A DNA stretch of 64,000 nucleotides from Paracoccus shandongensis (GTDB lineage: Bacteria; Pseudomonadota; Alphaproteobacteria; Rhodobacterales; Rhodobacteraceae), in contig NZ_JAFLRK010000003.1 of the NCBI RefSeq assembly GCF_017315735.1, positions 124,001 to 188,000 of the forward strand, given 5' to 3'. Shown here in pieces: positions 15,685-24,771 of the stretch. The position numbers were made by a program, and so were the translations under genes. Every line of letters begins with the position of its first letter. The first letter of the stretch is position 1. The notes beneath the pieces are model-generated. The model ran no database searches, was not told the DNA's origin, and saw only the letters and a program-made list of their open reading frames with translations.

Positions 15685-16167
15685 ATGATCAAGCTCATCA
15701 ACGAGCATTTCGAGGAGGCGGCCATCGTCCTTCTCATGGCGGCGATGTCGCTTCTGATCGGACTGCAGATCTTCATGCGCTATGTCATGGGGGCGTCGTT
15801 GTCCTGGTCCGAGGAACTGGCGCGCTATTTCTTCATCTGGGCGACCTATCTGGGGATCGCCCTTGCGGTGCAGCGCGACGCCCATATCCGGGTGACGATG
15901 CTGACCGATCTTCTGCCGGCGGGCGGGCGGGCCGCGGCGCGGATTCTGGCGCATCTGATCTTCGCGGCCTTCGCCCTCTATGTGATGTACCAGGGCTGGT
16001 TCATGGTCGAGAAGACCTTCCGCTTCGGCCAGAAATCGGCGTCCCTCGGCATCCCCATGGGCGTCGTCTATCTGGCCCCGCTGACGGGCTTTGCCCTGAC
16101 CGTGCTGCGGCTGGTCCAGCGCATCGCCGCCGAACTGCACGGGCCGGACGCGGGGGTCAGGCCATGA
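15685..16167 (+). CDS. TRAP transporter small permease (DctQ family)
   Basis: 160 residues with four membrane helices. The DctQ hallmarks are QIFMRYVMGASLSWSEELARYFFIW in helix 2 and the loop AVQRDAHIRVTML. The ATG at 15685 has a GGGA ribosome site; an alternative ATG at 15670 would add five residues. It overlaps dctM by 4 bp. It forms the membrane complex of the TRAP carrier, which uses the sodium gradient. Confidence 0.9.
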   Translation: MIKLINEHFEEAAIVLLMAAMSLLIGLQIFMRYVMGASLSWSEELARYFFIWATYLGIALAVQRDAHIRVTMLTDLLPAGGRAAARILAHLIFAAFALYVMYQGWFMVEKTFRFGQKSASLGIPMGVVYLAPLTGFALTVLRLVQRIAAELHGPDAGVRP

Positions 16168-17447
16168 TCTCGCTGACGCTGTTCGGCCTTCTGGCCGTTC
16201 TTCTGCTTCTGTCGGTGCCGATCGCCATATCGCTGGGCATCGCCTCGACGGTCGCGCTGCTCGTCTCGGGCAAGGTGTCGGGCTCCTATGTGCCGCAGGG
16301 GCTGGTCACGTCCATCGACAGCTTTCCGCTGATGGCGGTGCCCTTCTTCATCCTGGCGGGCGACCTGATGGGGCAGGGGGGCCTTTCCCGGCGGCTGGTC
16401 GATGTGGGCCGGATGTTCTTCGGGCGCTATACCGGGGGGCTTGCGATCATCTCGGTCGTGACCTGCATGTTCTTCGCGGCCATCTCGGGCTCGGGGCCCG
16501 CGACCGTGGCGGCCGTGGGCACGATCCTGCTGCCCGCCATGGCCCGGGACGGCTATCACCCGGGCCGGTCGGCGGCCCTTGTGGCCAGCGCGGGGTCGCT
16601 GGGGGTCATCATCCCGCCGTCGATCCCGATGGTGATCTATGCCACCTCGGCCAATGTCTCGGTGTCGAAGATGTTCATGGCGGGGGTCGTTCCGGGACTG
16701 CTGATCGGGCTGGCGCTGATCGCCCATGCCTGGCGCGACGCCCGCCGGCAGGGCCTGACGCCTTCTGCCGAACGGCTGAGCGGGCGGCAGAAGCTTGCCA
16801 TCCTGAACGAGGCGAAATGGGCGCTTCTGGTGCCGGTCATCATCCTGGGCGGCATCTATGGCGGCATCTTCACGCCGACCGAGGCCGCGGCCGTGGGCGT
16901 CCTTTACGGCTTTGTCGTCGGCGCCTTCATCTATCGCGAGATCGGCCTCGCCTCGCTTTACCGCATCGTCGCGGGTTCGGCGCTGACCTCGGCCACGATC
17001 ATGCTGATCGTGGGCACGGCCACGATCTTCGGCCGCGCCCTGGCGATCGAGGGCGTGCCCATGGCCCTGTCGAACGCGATCACCGCCACCATCGACCAGG
17101 CCTGGCTGCTGCTGCTGGCCGTGAACGTGATCCTGCTGGTCGTCGGCACCTTCATGGAAACCATCGCCGCGATCATCATCCTGACGCCGATCCTGCTGCC
17201 CCTGGCCACCGCCCTGGGCATCAGCGCCGAGCATTTCGGCATCGTCATGATCGTCAACCTTGCCATCGGCATGGTGACGCCGCCGGTGGGGGTGAACCTG
17301 TTCGTGGCCTCGCGCATCTCGGGCCGCCCGCTGGAAACGGTGGTGAAGGGCGCCGTCGGGCCGCTGGCGGTGATGATCCTGCTGCTGATGCTGATCACCT
17401 ATGTCCCCGCGCTGTCGCTGGGGCTGCCCGCCCTGTTCGGAATGTAA
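16164..17447 (+). CDS. TRAP transporter large permease (DctM family)
   Basis: 427 residues with ~12 helices of the ion-transporter superfamily. Typical DctM blocks are [52 protein letters not shown] and [15 protein letters not shown]. It catalyses sodium-driven uptake with DctP and DctQ. It begins inside the end of dctQ and is followed 16 bp later by the acetaldehyde dehydrogenase. Confidence 0.93.
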   Translation: MISLTLFGLLAVLLLLSVPIAISLGIASTVALLVSGKVSGSYVPQGLVTSIDSFPLMAVPFFILAGDLMGQGGLSRRLVDVGRMFFGRYTGGLAIISVVTCMFFAAISGSGPATVAAVGTILLPAMARDGYHPGRSAALVASAGSLGVIIPPSIPMVIYATSANVSVSKMFMAGVVPGLLIGLALIAHAWRDARRQGLTPSAERLSGRQKLAILNEAKWALLVPVIILGGIYGGIFTPTEAAAVGVLYGFVVGAFIYREIGLASLYRIVAGSALTSATIMLIVGTATIFGRALAIEGVPMALSNAITATIDQAWLLLLAVNVILLVVGTFMETIAAIIILTPILLPLATALGISAEHFGIVMIVNLAIGMVTPPVGVNLFVASRISGRPLETVVKGAVGPLAVMILLLMLITYVPALSLGLPALFGM

Positions 17448-17463
17448 CGCGAAGGAACCGCGC

Positions 17464-18375
17464 ATGAACAAGAAACTCAGGGCCGTCATCATCGGCCCCG
17501 GCAACATCGGCACCGACCTGCTGATGAAGATGAAGCGGTCCGACTGGATCGAGCCGGTCTGGATGGTGGGGATCGACCCGACCTCGGAAGGCCTCAGGCG
17601 CGCCGCGGCCATGGGCGTCAAGACCTGCGCCGCGGGCGTGGACGGCATCCTGGATCATGTCCTGGCCGACGACATCCGCGTGGCCTTCGATGCGACCTCG
17701 GCCTATGTCCACGCCGAGAATTCGCGCAAGCTGAACGACTTGGGCGTGGTGATGATCGACCTGACGCCCGCCGCCATCGGGCCCTTCTGCGTGCCGCCGG
17801 TGAACCTGGCGCATCATGCGCGCGAATTGCGCATGAACGTGAACATGGTCACCTGCGGCGGACAGGCCACCATCCCCATGGTCGCCGCCGTCAGCCGGGT
17901 CCAGCCGGTGGCTTACGGCGAGATCGTGGCCTCGGTGTCGTCAAGATCGGTGGGGCCGGGGACGCGCAGGAACATCGACGAATTCACCCGCACCACCGCC
18001 CGCGCCATCGAGGCCGTGGGCGGCGCCAGGACGGGCAAGGCCATCATCATCGTCAACCCGGCCGAGCCGCCCCTGCTGATGCGCGACACGGTCCATGTTC
18101 TGACCGAAGGCGCGCCCGACCGCGACCGGATCACCGCCAGCGTCCAGGCCATGCTGGAAGAGGTGAAGAAATATGTCCCCGGCTACAAGCTGGTGAACGG
18201 GCCGGTCTTTGACGGAAACCGCGTCTCGATCTTCCTGGAGGTCGAGGGATTGGGGGATTTCCTGCCGAAATACGCGGGCAACCTCGACATCATGACGGCG
18301 GCCGCCCTGCGGACCGCCGAGCTGTTCGCCGAGGAAGCGGACAAGGGAAACTTCGTGCTGCCGGCGCGGAACTGA
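17464..18375 (+). CDS. mhpF: Acetaldehyde dehydrogenase (acylating)
   Basis: 303 residues, standard for MhpF/DmpF. NAD binding at GPGNIG (11-16), the catalytic cysteine in MVTCGGQAT (Cys131) and the conserved [20 protein letters not shown] and [11 protein letters not shown] blocks are all present. It converts acetaldehyde, CoA and NAD+ to acetyl-CoA in a channelled complex with the aldolase encoded next, 12 bp downstream. In meta-cleavage operons this pair follows ring-opening enzymes; here it follows a transporter instead. Confidence 0.95.
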   Translation: MNKKLRAVIIGPGNIGTDLLMKMKRSDWIEPVWMVGIDPTSEGLRRAAAMGVKTCAAGVDGILDHVLADDIRVAFDATSAYVHAENSRKLNDLGVVMIDLTPAAIGPFCVPPVNLAHHARELRMNVNMVTCGGQATIPMVAAVSRVQPVAYGEIVASVSSRSVGPGTRRNIDEFTRTTARAIEAVGGARTGKAIIIVNPAEPPLLMRDTVHVLTEGAPDRDRITASVQAMLEEVKKYVPGYKLVNGPVFDGNRVSIFLEVEGLGDFLPKYAGNLDIMTAAALRTAELFAEEADKGNFVLPARN

Positions 18376-18387
18376 GGAATGGCTGAC

Positions 18388-19416
18388 ATGACGGATATCC
18401 AGGGCCGCAAGGTCACCCTGCACGAGATGAGTCTGCGCGACGGGATGCACCCCGTCCGCCACCAGATGTCGCTGGACCAGATGGTCGCGGTGGCGACCGC
18501 CGCCGACGACGCGGGCCTGCCCTGGATCGAGGTGAGCCATGGCGACGGCCTTGGCGGATCCTCGGTCAACTATGGCTTCGCCGCGCACAGCGACATGGAT
18601 TATCTGCGCGCCGTCGTGCCGCAGATGAAGCAGGCCAGGATCTCGGCCCTGCTGCTGCCGGGGATCGGAACCGTGGACACCCTGAAAGAGGCGATGGACT
18701 GCGGCATCTCGGGCGTGCGGATCGCAACCCACTGCACCGAGGCCGATTGCGCCGAACAGCACATCACCTATGCGGCCAAGACCGGGCTGGATACCGTGGG
18801 CTTCCTGATGATGGCCCACCGCGCCCCGCCGGAAAAGCTGGTCGAACAGGCCCTGCTGATGGAAGGCTATGGCGCCCGGACCATCTATTGCACCGACTCC
18901 GCCGGCTATCTGCTGCCCGACGGCGTGACCGCGCGCATTGCGGCCCTGCGCGCGGCCCTGCAGCCCGAAACCGAGCTTGGCTTTCACGGCCACCACAACC
19001 TGGGCATGGGCATCGCCAATTCGGTGGCGGCGGTGGCGGCGGGCGCGAACCGCATCGACGGCGCGCTGGCGGGCCTTGGCGCGGGCGCGGGCAATGCCGC
19101 GACCGAACAGCTGGTCGCCGTCTTCAACCGCATGGGGGTGGAAACCGGCGTCGACCTGTTCAAGGTTCTGGACGCGGCCGAGGATCTGGTGGTGCCGATG
19201 ATGGAACGCCCGATCCGCGTGGACCGCAGTTCGCTGATCCTGGGCTATGCAGGGGTCTATTCCTCGTTCCTGCTGTTCGCGGAACGGGCCGAGAAACGCT
19301 ATGGTGTGCCGGCGCGCGACCTGCTGCTGGAGATGGGCAGGCGCGGCATGGTCGGCGGACAGGAGGACATGATTGAGGATCTGGCGCTGACCATGGCAAA
19401 GGCGGCAAAGGCCTGA
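18388..19416 (+). CDS. mhpE: 4-hydroxy-2-oxovalerate aldolase
   Basis: 342 residues of the DRE-TIM aldolase family: [16 protein letters not shown] (Arg-Asp of the metal/base site), [17 protein letters not shown], and [11 protein letters not shown] with the metal-binding histidines. The C terminus matches the DmpG communication domain that docks onto the acylating dehydrogenase. It splits 4-hydroxy-2-oxovalerate to pyruvate and acetaldehyde. I prefer the ATG at 18388, well spaced from GAGGA; the ATG at 18379 sits directly on that site. It ends the operon before a strong bidirectional hairpin. Confidence 0.94.
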   Translation: MTDIQGRKVTLHEMSLRDGMHPVRHQMSLDQMVAVATAADDAGLPWIEVSHGDGLGGSSVNYGFAAHSDMDYLRAVVPQMKQARISALLLPGIGTVDTLKEAMDCGISGVRIATHCTEADCAEQHITYAAKTGLDTVGFLMMAHRAPPEKLVEQALLMEGYGARTIYCTDSAGYLLPDGVTARIAALRAALQPETELGFHGHHNLGMGIANSVAAVAAGANRIDGALAGLGAGAGNAATEQLVAVFNRMGVETGVDLFKVLDAAEDLVVPMMERPIRVDRSSLILGYAGVYSSFLLFAERAEKRYGVPARDLLLEMGRRGMVGGQEDMIEDLALTMAKAAKA

Positions 19417-19453
19417 CGCTGTTGTCCGGTGCCGATGGGGCGGACTTCCGGCA

Positions 19454-19486
19454 GGACGCCGCGTGGAAGGCCTCCACGCGGCGTCC
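19454..19486. terminator. Shared terminator hairpin between mhpE and the META-domain lipoprotein
   Basis: A perfect 14-bp stem GGACGCCGCGTGGA / TCCACGCGGCGTCC with a 5-nt loop lies midway between two convergent genes, so it can end both transcripts. No T-run is present. Confidence 0.6.
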
Positions 19487-19497
19487 CAGGACCCTTG

Positions 19498-19932
19498 TCA
19501 GCGCCGCGCGGTGATCTGCTTGCCGGATGCGCCGTCCAGCACCAGCGCGCCGCTGTTGTCGATGCGGAAGGCCGAGACCGTTTCCAGCAGCGCCACCAGC
19601 TTGCGTTCCTGGTCCATCAGCGCGGGCGGGCAGGCCATGCGGGTCAGGCCGGGGGACGCGATGGCAATCTTGCCGCCCTCGACGGTATAGGTCGCGGTCA
19701 GGCTGTTGCAGCTGGCATTGCCGGACAGCCGGCCGTCGGCCCCGAAGGCCAGCGTCACATGGGAATTGTCGATGATGCCCTGGCCGCCGATGTCCTCGAC
19801 AGTCCATTCGCCGCCCTGAAGGCTGGCGGCCGTGGCCGCGCCGTCCTGCGCGGTGTCGGACTCGCTTTCCAGGCAGGCGGCAAGAAACAGGGCCGAGGCC
19901 AGGGCGGCGATGGAAAGGGGTGCGCGCAACAT
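19498..19932 (-). CDS. META-domain lipoprotein (HslJ-like)
   Basis: 144 residues. A signal peptide with lipobox (ALFLAAC) predicts a lipoprotein. The mature part contains the META pattern: GGEWTVEDIGGQGII, VTLAFGADGRLSGNASCNSL and the late TRMACPPALMDQE with two cysteines. META proteins such as HslJ are envelope stress or antibiotic-tolerance associated; the precise role is unknown. The gene converges on mhpE and stands alone. Confidence 0.8.
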   Translation of the reverse strand: MLRAPLSIAALASALFLAACLESESDTAQDGAATAASLQGGEWTVEDIGGQGIIDNSHVTLAFGADGRLSGNASCNSLTATYTVEGGKIAIASPGLTRMACPPALMDQERKLVALLETVSAFRIDNSGALVLDGASGKQITARR

Positions 19933-20060
19933 GCGGAATTCCTTTGGTTGTTTTCCGGGACAACTAGGCAATGGCGCGGGCGGGGGCAATGCCGCGCGGC
20001 GTCTTGCATCCGGCGGTATCCTGCGGTCTGATGCGCTTTTTTCCGTCAGATGGATTGCCC

Positions 20061-20339
20061 ATGCGCCTCATGCTTGTCCTGCCCCTCGTCCTTCTTGCCG
20101 CCGCCTGCAAGATGGAGCCCGCCGCCACCCCGCCCGCGGTCCCGCCCACGGCCGCCTGCGACGAGGCCGATCTGTCCGCCCGCTTCCTGGGCCGGAGCCA
20201 GGAGGAGGTCCAGGCCACGGCCCTGCCGGGGGCGCGCATCATCCAGCCCAACAGCCCCGTGACCATGGACCACCGCCCCGAGCGCGCGAATTTCGAGCTG
20301 GACGCCAAGGGCCGTGTCACCCGCGTGTTCTGCGGCTGA
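20061..20339 (+). CDS. I78-family peptidase inhibitor-like lipoprotein
   Basis: 92 residues with a lipoprotein signal (LVLLAAAC) and a C-terminal I78 inhibitor fold: CDEADLSARFLGRSQEEV, TALPGARIIQPNSPVTMDHR and RVTRVFCG with two cysteines likely paired. The family includes elafin-like small serine protease inhibitors of bacteria. I start at 20061 because the signal peptide begins there. The gene stands alone, 60 bp after the AT-rich promoter of the divergent META gene. Confidence 0.8.
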   Translation: MRLMLVLPLVLLAAACKMEPAATPPAVPPTAACDEADLSARFLGRSQEEVQATALPGARIIQPNSPVTMDHRPERANFELDAKGRVTRVFCG

Positions 20340-20462
20340 CCGGCAGCTTAGCCCGGCTGCCTGCCACCGAAGGCGCGCGATGCTCATGGCCGCTGCCGCC
20401 CCCATGGCGGCAGCGGCCTTTTCCTGACGCCACTCGGCGGGGTCTTAACCCGGTCACGCAAA

Positions 20463-20497
20463 AACCCCGCATCCGCCGATCATGCGGATGCGGGGTT
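20463..20497. terminator. Perfect hairpin downstream of the I78 gene
   Basis: A 14-bp perfect stem AACCCCGCATCCGC / GCGGATGCGGGGTT with a 7-nt loop. It is preceded by A residues and so works best as a terminator read on the minus strand, but it can act in both directions. Confidence 0.65.
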
Positions 20498-20513
20498 CAT
20501 GTCCGGGTCCGAA

Positions 20514-20537
20514 AAGACCGGCCCTTGAGCCGGTCTT
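20514..20537. terminator. Bidirectional terminator at the 3' end of the Hint gene
   Basis: A 9-bp stem AAGACCGGC / GCCGGTCTT with a 6-nt loop lies 25 bp beyond the stop of the minus-strand Hint gene. It is followed by a T-rich stretch on both strands, a good intrinsic terminator. It lies next to a second hairpin 17 bp away. Confidence 0.7.
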
Positions 20538-20561
20538 CTTCTTTTCGCCGTTGCCGCCCTG

Positions 20562-21469
20562 TCAGGCCACCAGGGGCTTGCTGTTCTGGGCGTGGCGCAT
20601 GGCCAGCTTGCGGCCCATGCGGCCCGAGGCCATGGGCCTTGCGCCGGGGCGGGCGCTGTCCGCGTCGCGCAACTCGGGGAACAGTGCGAAGATCTCCTCG
20701 CGCGCGGCCTGGCCCACCATGCTCAGCGCCTGCCGGCCCGGATGCAGCGACTCGGTTTCTGCGCCGTTGGACCAGACCACCTGGTGATCGTCGAACAGGA
20801 CGTGGACATAGTGACCGCCTCCAGATCCGTGGCGATGTCGATCCCCTCGACCAGCAGAAGCTGCCTGGCCGCGACCAGGACCTCGCCTGCGCCGAACATC
20901 TTTTGCGCGATGCGCGAGCGGATCAGGACGCGGTGCTGGGGCGAGACGATCAGGTCGGCCTCGGGGATGCCCTTGCCCAGGGCCCCCGCGGCGATGCGGA
21001 TCGGGCGCAGGTTCGGCGCGGCCTCAAGGTGGGCCCGGTCCAGGACGCGCCTGCCGATCCAGCGGATCGGCTGCAGGCCCGCGTCGCGGGTCACCACCAG
21101 ATCGCCCACCTGAAGGCTGCCCGCCGCGACCGGCCCCCGGTCGGTCAGGATCAGCGCATCCGCCCCGAAGCAGACCACGCCCGTGTTGGATTGGTCCAGG
21201 GAACCCCCATCCACCGCCGCGCCCGCGTTCTGCAGGACCATGTCCAGCTTGGGCAGGCCGTTCTGGCCGCTCAGGAAATCCAGCCGCCCATCCGCCTGGT
21301 CGGCGCGCAGCCAGCCAAGCGCCGTGGCGTATTGCTGGCCGGGATTGGCGGCGTTCCAGATGGCCAGGTTCCTGTCGTTGTAAAAGCCCGACAGGTCGAT
21401 GAAATCGCGGTTGGCCTGATCCGCGCCCGTGTTGAAGTCGGTGACCAGGTCGCCGTCGCCCGTTATCAA
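20562..21469 (-). pseudogene. Hint-domain (hedgehog/intein autoprocessing-like) protein, truncated and frameshifted
   Basis: The frame from 21469 carries TDFNTGADQANRDFIDLSGF, a block usual at the end of RTX-type proteins, then a Hint domain: CFGADALILTDRGPVAAGSL, DLVVTRDAGLQPIRWIGRR and SPQHRVLIRSRIA with the HxxR-like motif. Near 20810 the frame breaks; the C terminus continues in another frame (VVWSNGAETESLHPG to AQNSKPLVA, stop 20562). A single missing T around 20810-20811 explains it. The N-terminal part is absent: an IS1595 element begins 40 bp upstream and beyond it there is no matching sequence. The intact protein would be secreted and autocatalytic. Confidence 0.8.
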
Positions 21470-21573
21470 GGATTTGCGGGAAGGGGACGGGCAAGCCTGG
21501 GTAATTTTGGGGGCTATATACCTAACTAGCCGAATTTAGATCGCCCCGCTAAAATCAAGCGGGGCGCTCCGAA

Positions 21574-22566
21574 TCATCTCCTAGTTGGCTTGAGATAAAG
21601 AGTTAGCTGCACGGGCTTCTTGCCATAGTGTTGTGCAACGCGCTGACGCAGTTCGTGGATGTCCTCACAGGTTTTCGCCATGCCAACAACTTCCCAGCAA
21701 CGAGAGACAAGCTGCCGAACTCCTAAGTTCTCGGTCAATTGCCTGTGCCAGTGAACTCCTGCAGGAGGCTTGTTCTCCTTTAGATACGCTGCCACCTCCG
21801 GATCCAAGGTGTCGTAGATCGATTCGATGACCAACTTTCCCCACCATTTGGGGCGTGTTTGCAGGGGAGTGGCCCAACCAGTAAGACGCCCAAATTCTTC
21901 CCATAGTTCGTCCGGAAAGGTCTTCTCCCAATCGCGCAATTCATCCGCAATAAATGCTCGCACCTTGACCTGAAGGGCGTCTTCCGCGCGCTCATACTGG
22001 TATCCAGTGGCTTCGTCGATCAGTGCATCAAGGCCCGTGCGCGTCAGGCCTGCGGTAAGCATGGCGCATTTTATGGCAATTTCACGTTGTCTGTCGGTTA
22101 GGTTGGCCCCCTCATAGAGGGCGCGAACATAGCCGCGACAAATAAGTTCAAAGTGCTCAGTCGTGATCCCGATGGCTACCCACTGCGTTCCGGGAATGGA
22201 AAATCGAATAGTTTCCTGCAGCACTTTATCTTTATCAATGAAAGGGTTAAGTGCCTTCTGGCCTATATAGTCCTGCAGGCTTCCTCGCTCCACATTAGCA
22301 ATGGCGCGGGTGGTTGAACCGGAGGAGATCACCCTGGTCTCATCATTGAGCACATAGCAGTCAAGTTCGTCGCCACCGAGGTCTATCTTGCCGCGCCACT
22401 TGGCGAACGGAAGCTTGTCGATCTCTTCCTGTGGCATGTTCTTGATGTGATATTCCGAGCCTGGAACGCCGTCCCGATCCTCCTTTTCTGCAGGTGGCGC
22501 TACGGCACCAACTACCTCGTCAAAGGACGCATCAATCGGTTCAATCGTGTCTCTTTTCTCAGGCAT
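21574..22566 (-). CDS. P63C-domain-like IS passenger protein
   Basis: 330 residues, soluble, overlapping the end of the transposase gene by 8 bp. The middle and C-terminal parts (LTAGLTRTGLDALIDEATGY, then WEKTFPDELWEEFGRLTGW, RPKWWGKLVIESIYDTLDP) fit the P63C domain (PF10546) seen in phage- and IS-linked proteins. The N-terminal third has CYVLNDETRVISS and a ring-like GSLQDYIGQKALNPF. Function is unknown; position inside an IS1595 element as a co-transcribed passenger suggests it helps transposition, immunity or regulation. The domain call is from memory of the pattern. Confidence 0.7.
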   Translation of the reverse strand: MPEKRDTIEPIDASFDEVVGAVAPPAEKEDRDGVPGSEYHIKNMPQEEIDKLPFAKWRGKIDLGGDELDCYVLNDETRVISSGSTTRAIANVERGSLQDYIGQKALNPFIDKDKVLQETIRFSIPGTQWVAIGITTEHFELICRGYVRALYEGANLTDRQREIAIKCAMLTAGLTRTGLDALIDEATGYQYERAEDALQVKVRAFIADELRDWEKTFPDELWEEFGRLTGWATPLQTRPKWWGKLVIESIYDTLDPEVAAYLKENKPPAGVHWHRQLTENLGVRQLVSRCWEVVGMAKTCEDIHELRQRVAQHYGKKPVQLTLYLKPTRR

Positions 22567-23485
22567 TGATCAGTCCTTTATAGGTCAGGCGCTTTTCGGC
22601 CATGCGCGAAATGGTAAGATCGATGAAGTTCATCGTGCCGATCTTTGCAGTGTTGTGGCGGAAGGAAAACTTCTTCACATAGCGGTGCAGGTGCTTGGCG
22701 CCCATATAGTGATAGATACCGATGTAGCCGCGCTTGAGCAGCGACCAGAAGCTTTCGATTCCGTTGGTGTGGGCCATGTCGCGGATATACTCACCTGCAG
22801 AGTGATTGATGCGAATGTGGCGATAGCCAGCGCCTTCTAGGCCGATATAGCCGCCGTGTGTATTGGTTACGATGGTCGCGCCAGTGCGGCAATGATCGCG
22901 AACAAACCGCTCAAGGGTGCTGGCTTTGGTGTTCTCAACGACAACCGCGCGAACTTCGCCGTTTTCGTCTCGAACACCCACAACAGCAGTCTTGCCAACC
23001 GCCCCACGCCCTGCGTTCAGTTTCTTGCTGGCGTGCTTGTTCTTTTCGCGACCTCCCACATAGGTTTCATCAACCTGCATTTGGCCGTCCATGTGATCGT
23101 CGCGGTCCTTGAGCCAAGTTTCACGAATGCGCTGAGCTAGGAACCATGCAGTCTTCTGGGTTACGCCAAGTTCGCGAGCCATTTGGGTGCTGGGTATGCC
23201 CTTGCGGGCACTGGTGAGCATGTAGATTGCCAAAAGCCATTTCTGGAGCGGAAGTCGGCTTTCCGACAGAACGGTGCCAGTGCGGACACTGAAATGCTTC
23301 CTGCAGGCTTTGCAACGGTAAGGCATCGGTTTGTGGTCTTTAACTTCCACCACATCCACCGAACCACAGTGGCCGCAAACCGGCTGATTTCCCCAGCGAC
23401 AATCCTCAAAGTGCTTGCGTGCCGCTTCCTCATTAGGGAACCGCTGGAAGAACTGGAAGGTCGAGAGCGTTTCAGGGCTGGACAT
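22559..23485 (-). CDS. IS1595-family transposase (ISXO2-like)
   Basis: 308 residues. The N terminus carries a zinc ribbon (CRWGNQPVCGHCGS ... YRCKACRKHFSV), followed by RLPLQKWLLAIYMLTSARKG, the helix-turn-helix AREL GVTQKTAWFLAQRIRE, and a DDE-type catalytic core (MQVDETYVGGREKNKH with the first Asp, then HGGYIGLE and TNGIESFWSLLKRGYIGIYH with the final Asn/Glu). This order is diagnostic of IS1595. The gene reads toward the passenger gene on the minus strand. Confidence 0.93.
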   Translation of the reverse strand: MSSPETLSTFQFFQRFPNEEAARKHFEDCRWGNQPVCGHCGSVDVVEVKDHKPMPYRCKACRKHFSVRTGTVLSESRLPLQKWLLAIYMLTSARKGIPSTQMARELGVTQKTAWFLAQRIRETWLKDRDDHMDGQMQVDETYVGGREKNKHASKKLNAGRGAVGKTAVVGVRDENGEVRAVVVENTKASTLERFVRDHCRTGATIVTNTHGGYIGLEGAGYRHIRINHSAGEYIRDMAHTNGIESFWSLLKRGYIGIYHYMGAKHLHRYVKKFSFRHNTAKIGTMNFIDLTISRMAEKRLTYKGLINA

Positions 23486-23664
23486 TTGACGGCACCTTAT
23501 GAAGCTTTTGCAACATAACTAGCCATCACTCTCAAGAGAAATCTGGCTAGTTAAGTATATAGGCCCCATAATTTCCCGCCGAAACGGGATCAGGCCCGTC
23601 CAGCCCGGAACAGGACAAGCGAAGAAATCCGGCCTGCCGCGAAGAAAACCGTAGCCAGGGCGTT

Positions 23665-23689
23665 ACTTTTCTTACAAAACTAGAAAAGT
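23665..23689. promoter_or_regulatory. Candidate ROK operator (inverted repeat)
   Basis: ACTTTTC and GAAAAGT form a perfect 7-bp inverted repeat with 11 bp between, just upstream of the ROK regulator gene and within an AT-rich patch. ROK repressors such as NagC and Mlc use AT-rich palindromes, so this is a likely autoregulatory operator and controls the operon. Confidence 0.5.
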
Positions 23690-23706
23690 CAGAGGGAGGT
23701 CCGGTC

Positions 23707-24771
23707 CTGAGCCGATTCTATGGGACAACGCTGCGGCTGGTGCGGGACATGGGCCCGATCTCTCGCGTCGAGCTGATGCGGGAAATGGACATCTCCTCGG
23801 CCAGCCTGACCAAGATCACCACCGCCCTGATCGGGGCCGGACGGCTGGAGGAAAGCGACCTGCGCGACGAAGGCAGCTTCGGCAGGCCGCGCCGCTATCT
23901 TCAGGTCGCGCCGGGCCGCCAGCACGTTCTGGCCGCGACGCTGATGCCGGGGCGGCTGGACATGGCGCTGGCGGGGCCGGACGGCGATATCCGCTTCGCG
24001 CGGTCCATCCCCTGCGACGGTCCTGCCGCCGCGGCCGTTCCCCGGATCGCGGATCTGTCGGCGCAAATCCTGCGGGACGCCGGGCTGGTGGCGGGCGACG
24101 TTTCGGGCCTGTGCCTGACGCTGCCCGGCCATGTCGATCTGGACGGGCGGCGGCTGCTGATGGCCAGCAGGCCCGGCTGGGGCAACGGCGCGCTGGCCGA
24201 TCTGCTGGAGGCGGCCCTGCCCTGGCCCGTGACCCTTGCCAACAAGGTCAACGCCATGGCCTTCGCCGAGGCGATCCGGACCACGCGGGGCCAGCAGCAG
24301 GCGCTGGCCTATGTCTATCTGGCGCAGGGCCTTGGCGCGGGGATCGTGCATGAAGCGCGCGGACAGCCCTTTTCCGGCCGGGGGGCGCTGGAATTCGGCC
24401 ATGTCCGCGTGGCCGATCCGGGCCTGCCCTGCGATTGCGGGCGCAGCGGCTGCCTGGAAACCGTGCTGACCCGCGCCGTCCTGGAGGCCCCCGACCAGGC
24501 CTTCCGGTCGGGCGCGGGCGCGGTGATCGCGCAGGCCTTCGCCAACCTGCTGACCCTGACCAACCCCGAGCATCTGGTCCTGGGCGGCGCCCTGGCCACG
24601 CTGCCCCCCGCGCGGCACGAGGCCCTGGTCGGCGCCATCCGCGACCGTCTGATGCCCCACCGGCGCGACGCCACCCGGTTCCGCACCAGCGTCCTGGGCG
24701 GGGATGCGGCCCTGCTGGGCGCGGCGGCGGTCGGGCTCGACCGTTTCCATTTTTCAGGAGCAGGCCTGTGA
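23707..24771 (+). CDS. ROK-family transcriptional regulator
   Basis: About 354 residues if started at the CTG at 23707, which lies 7 bp after a strong AGGGAGG ribosome site; a GTG at 23740 (343 residues) would cut into the first helix of the winged-helix domain and has a poor site. The HTH reads [22 protein letters not shown]. The ROK sugar-kinase-like domain shows LEFGHVRV, the zinc-binding cluster [10 protein letters not shown] and [12 protein letters not shown]. An ATP-binding DxGxT is not obvious, so it is a repressor, not a kinase. It is translationally linked to the ABC permease gene that follows, hence controls the transporter/sulfatase operon; effector probably a sugar derivative. Confidence 0.85.
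   Translation: MSRFYGTTLRLVRDMGPISRVELMREMDISSASLTKITTALIGAGRLEESDLRDEGSFGRPRRYLQVAPGRQHVLAATLMPGRLDMALAGPDGDIRFARSIPCDGPAAAAVPRIADLSAQILRDAGLVAGDVSGLCLTLPGHVDLDGRRLLMASRPGWGNGALADLLEAALPWPVTLANKVNAMAFAEAIRTTRGQQQALAYVYLAQGLGAGIVHEARGQPFSGRGALEFGHVRVADPGLPCDCGRSGCLETVLTRAVLEAPDQAFRSGAGAVIAQAFANLLTLTNPEHLVLGGALATLPPARHEALVGAIRDRLMPHRRDATRFRTSVLGGDAALLGAAAVGLDRFHFSGAGL

Larger units (their letters stand above)
21509..23567 (-). mobile_element. IS1595-family insertion sequence with passenger gene
   Basis: A ~2.06-kb element bounded by 23-bp inverted repeats (21509-21531 and 23545-23567, 21 of 23 identical, beginning GGGG). The flanks GTAATTTT and ATAATTTC match at 6 of 8 positions, fitting the 8-bp target duplication of IS1595 after slight drift. 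It carries a zinc-ribbon ISXO2-type transposase and an overlapping second gene. G+C is clearly lower than in the neighbours, a sign of transfer. Both genes are intact, so it may still move. Confidence 0.88.

Noticed and set aside
19832..21529. 565-codon plus-strand open frame from the META gene through the Hint gene
   Set aside because: Runs antisense through two recognised genes and over two terminator hairpins; no domain seen.
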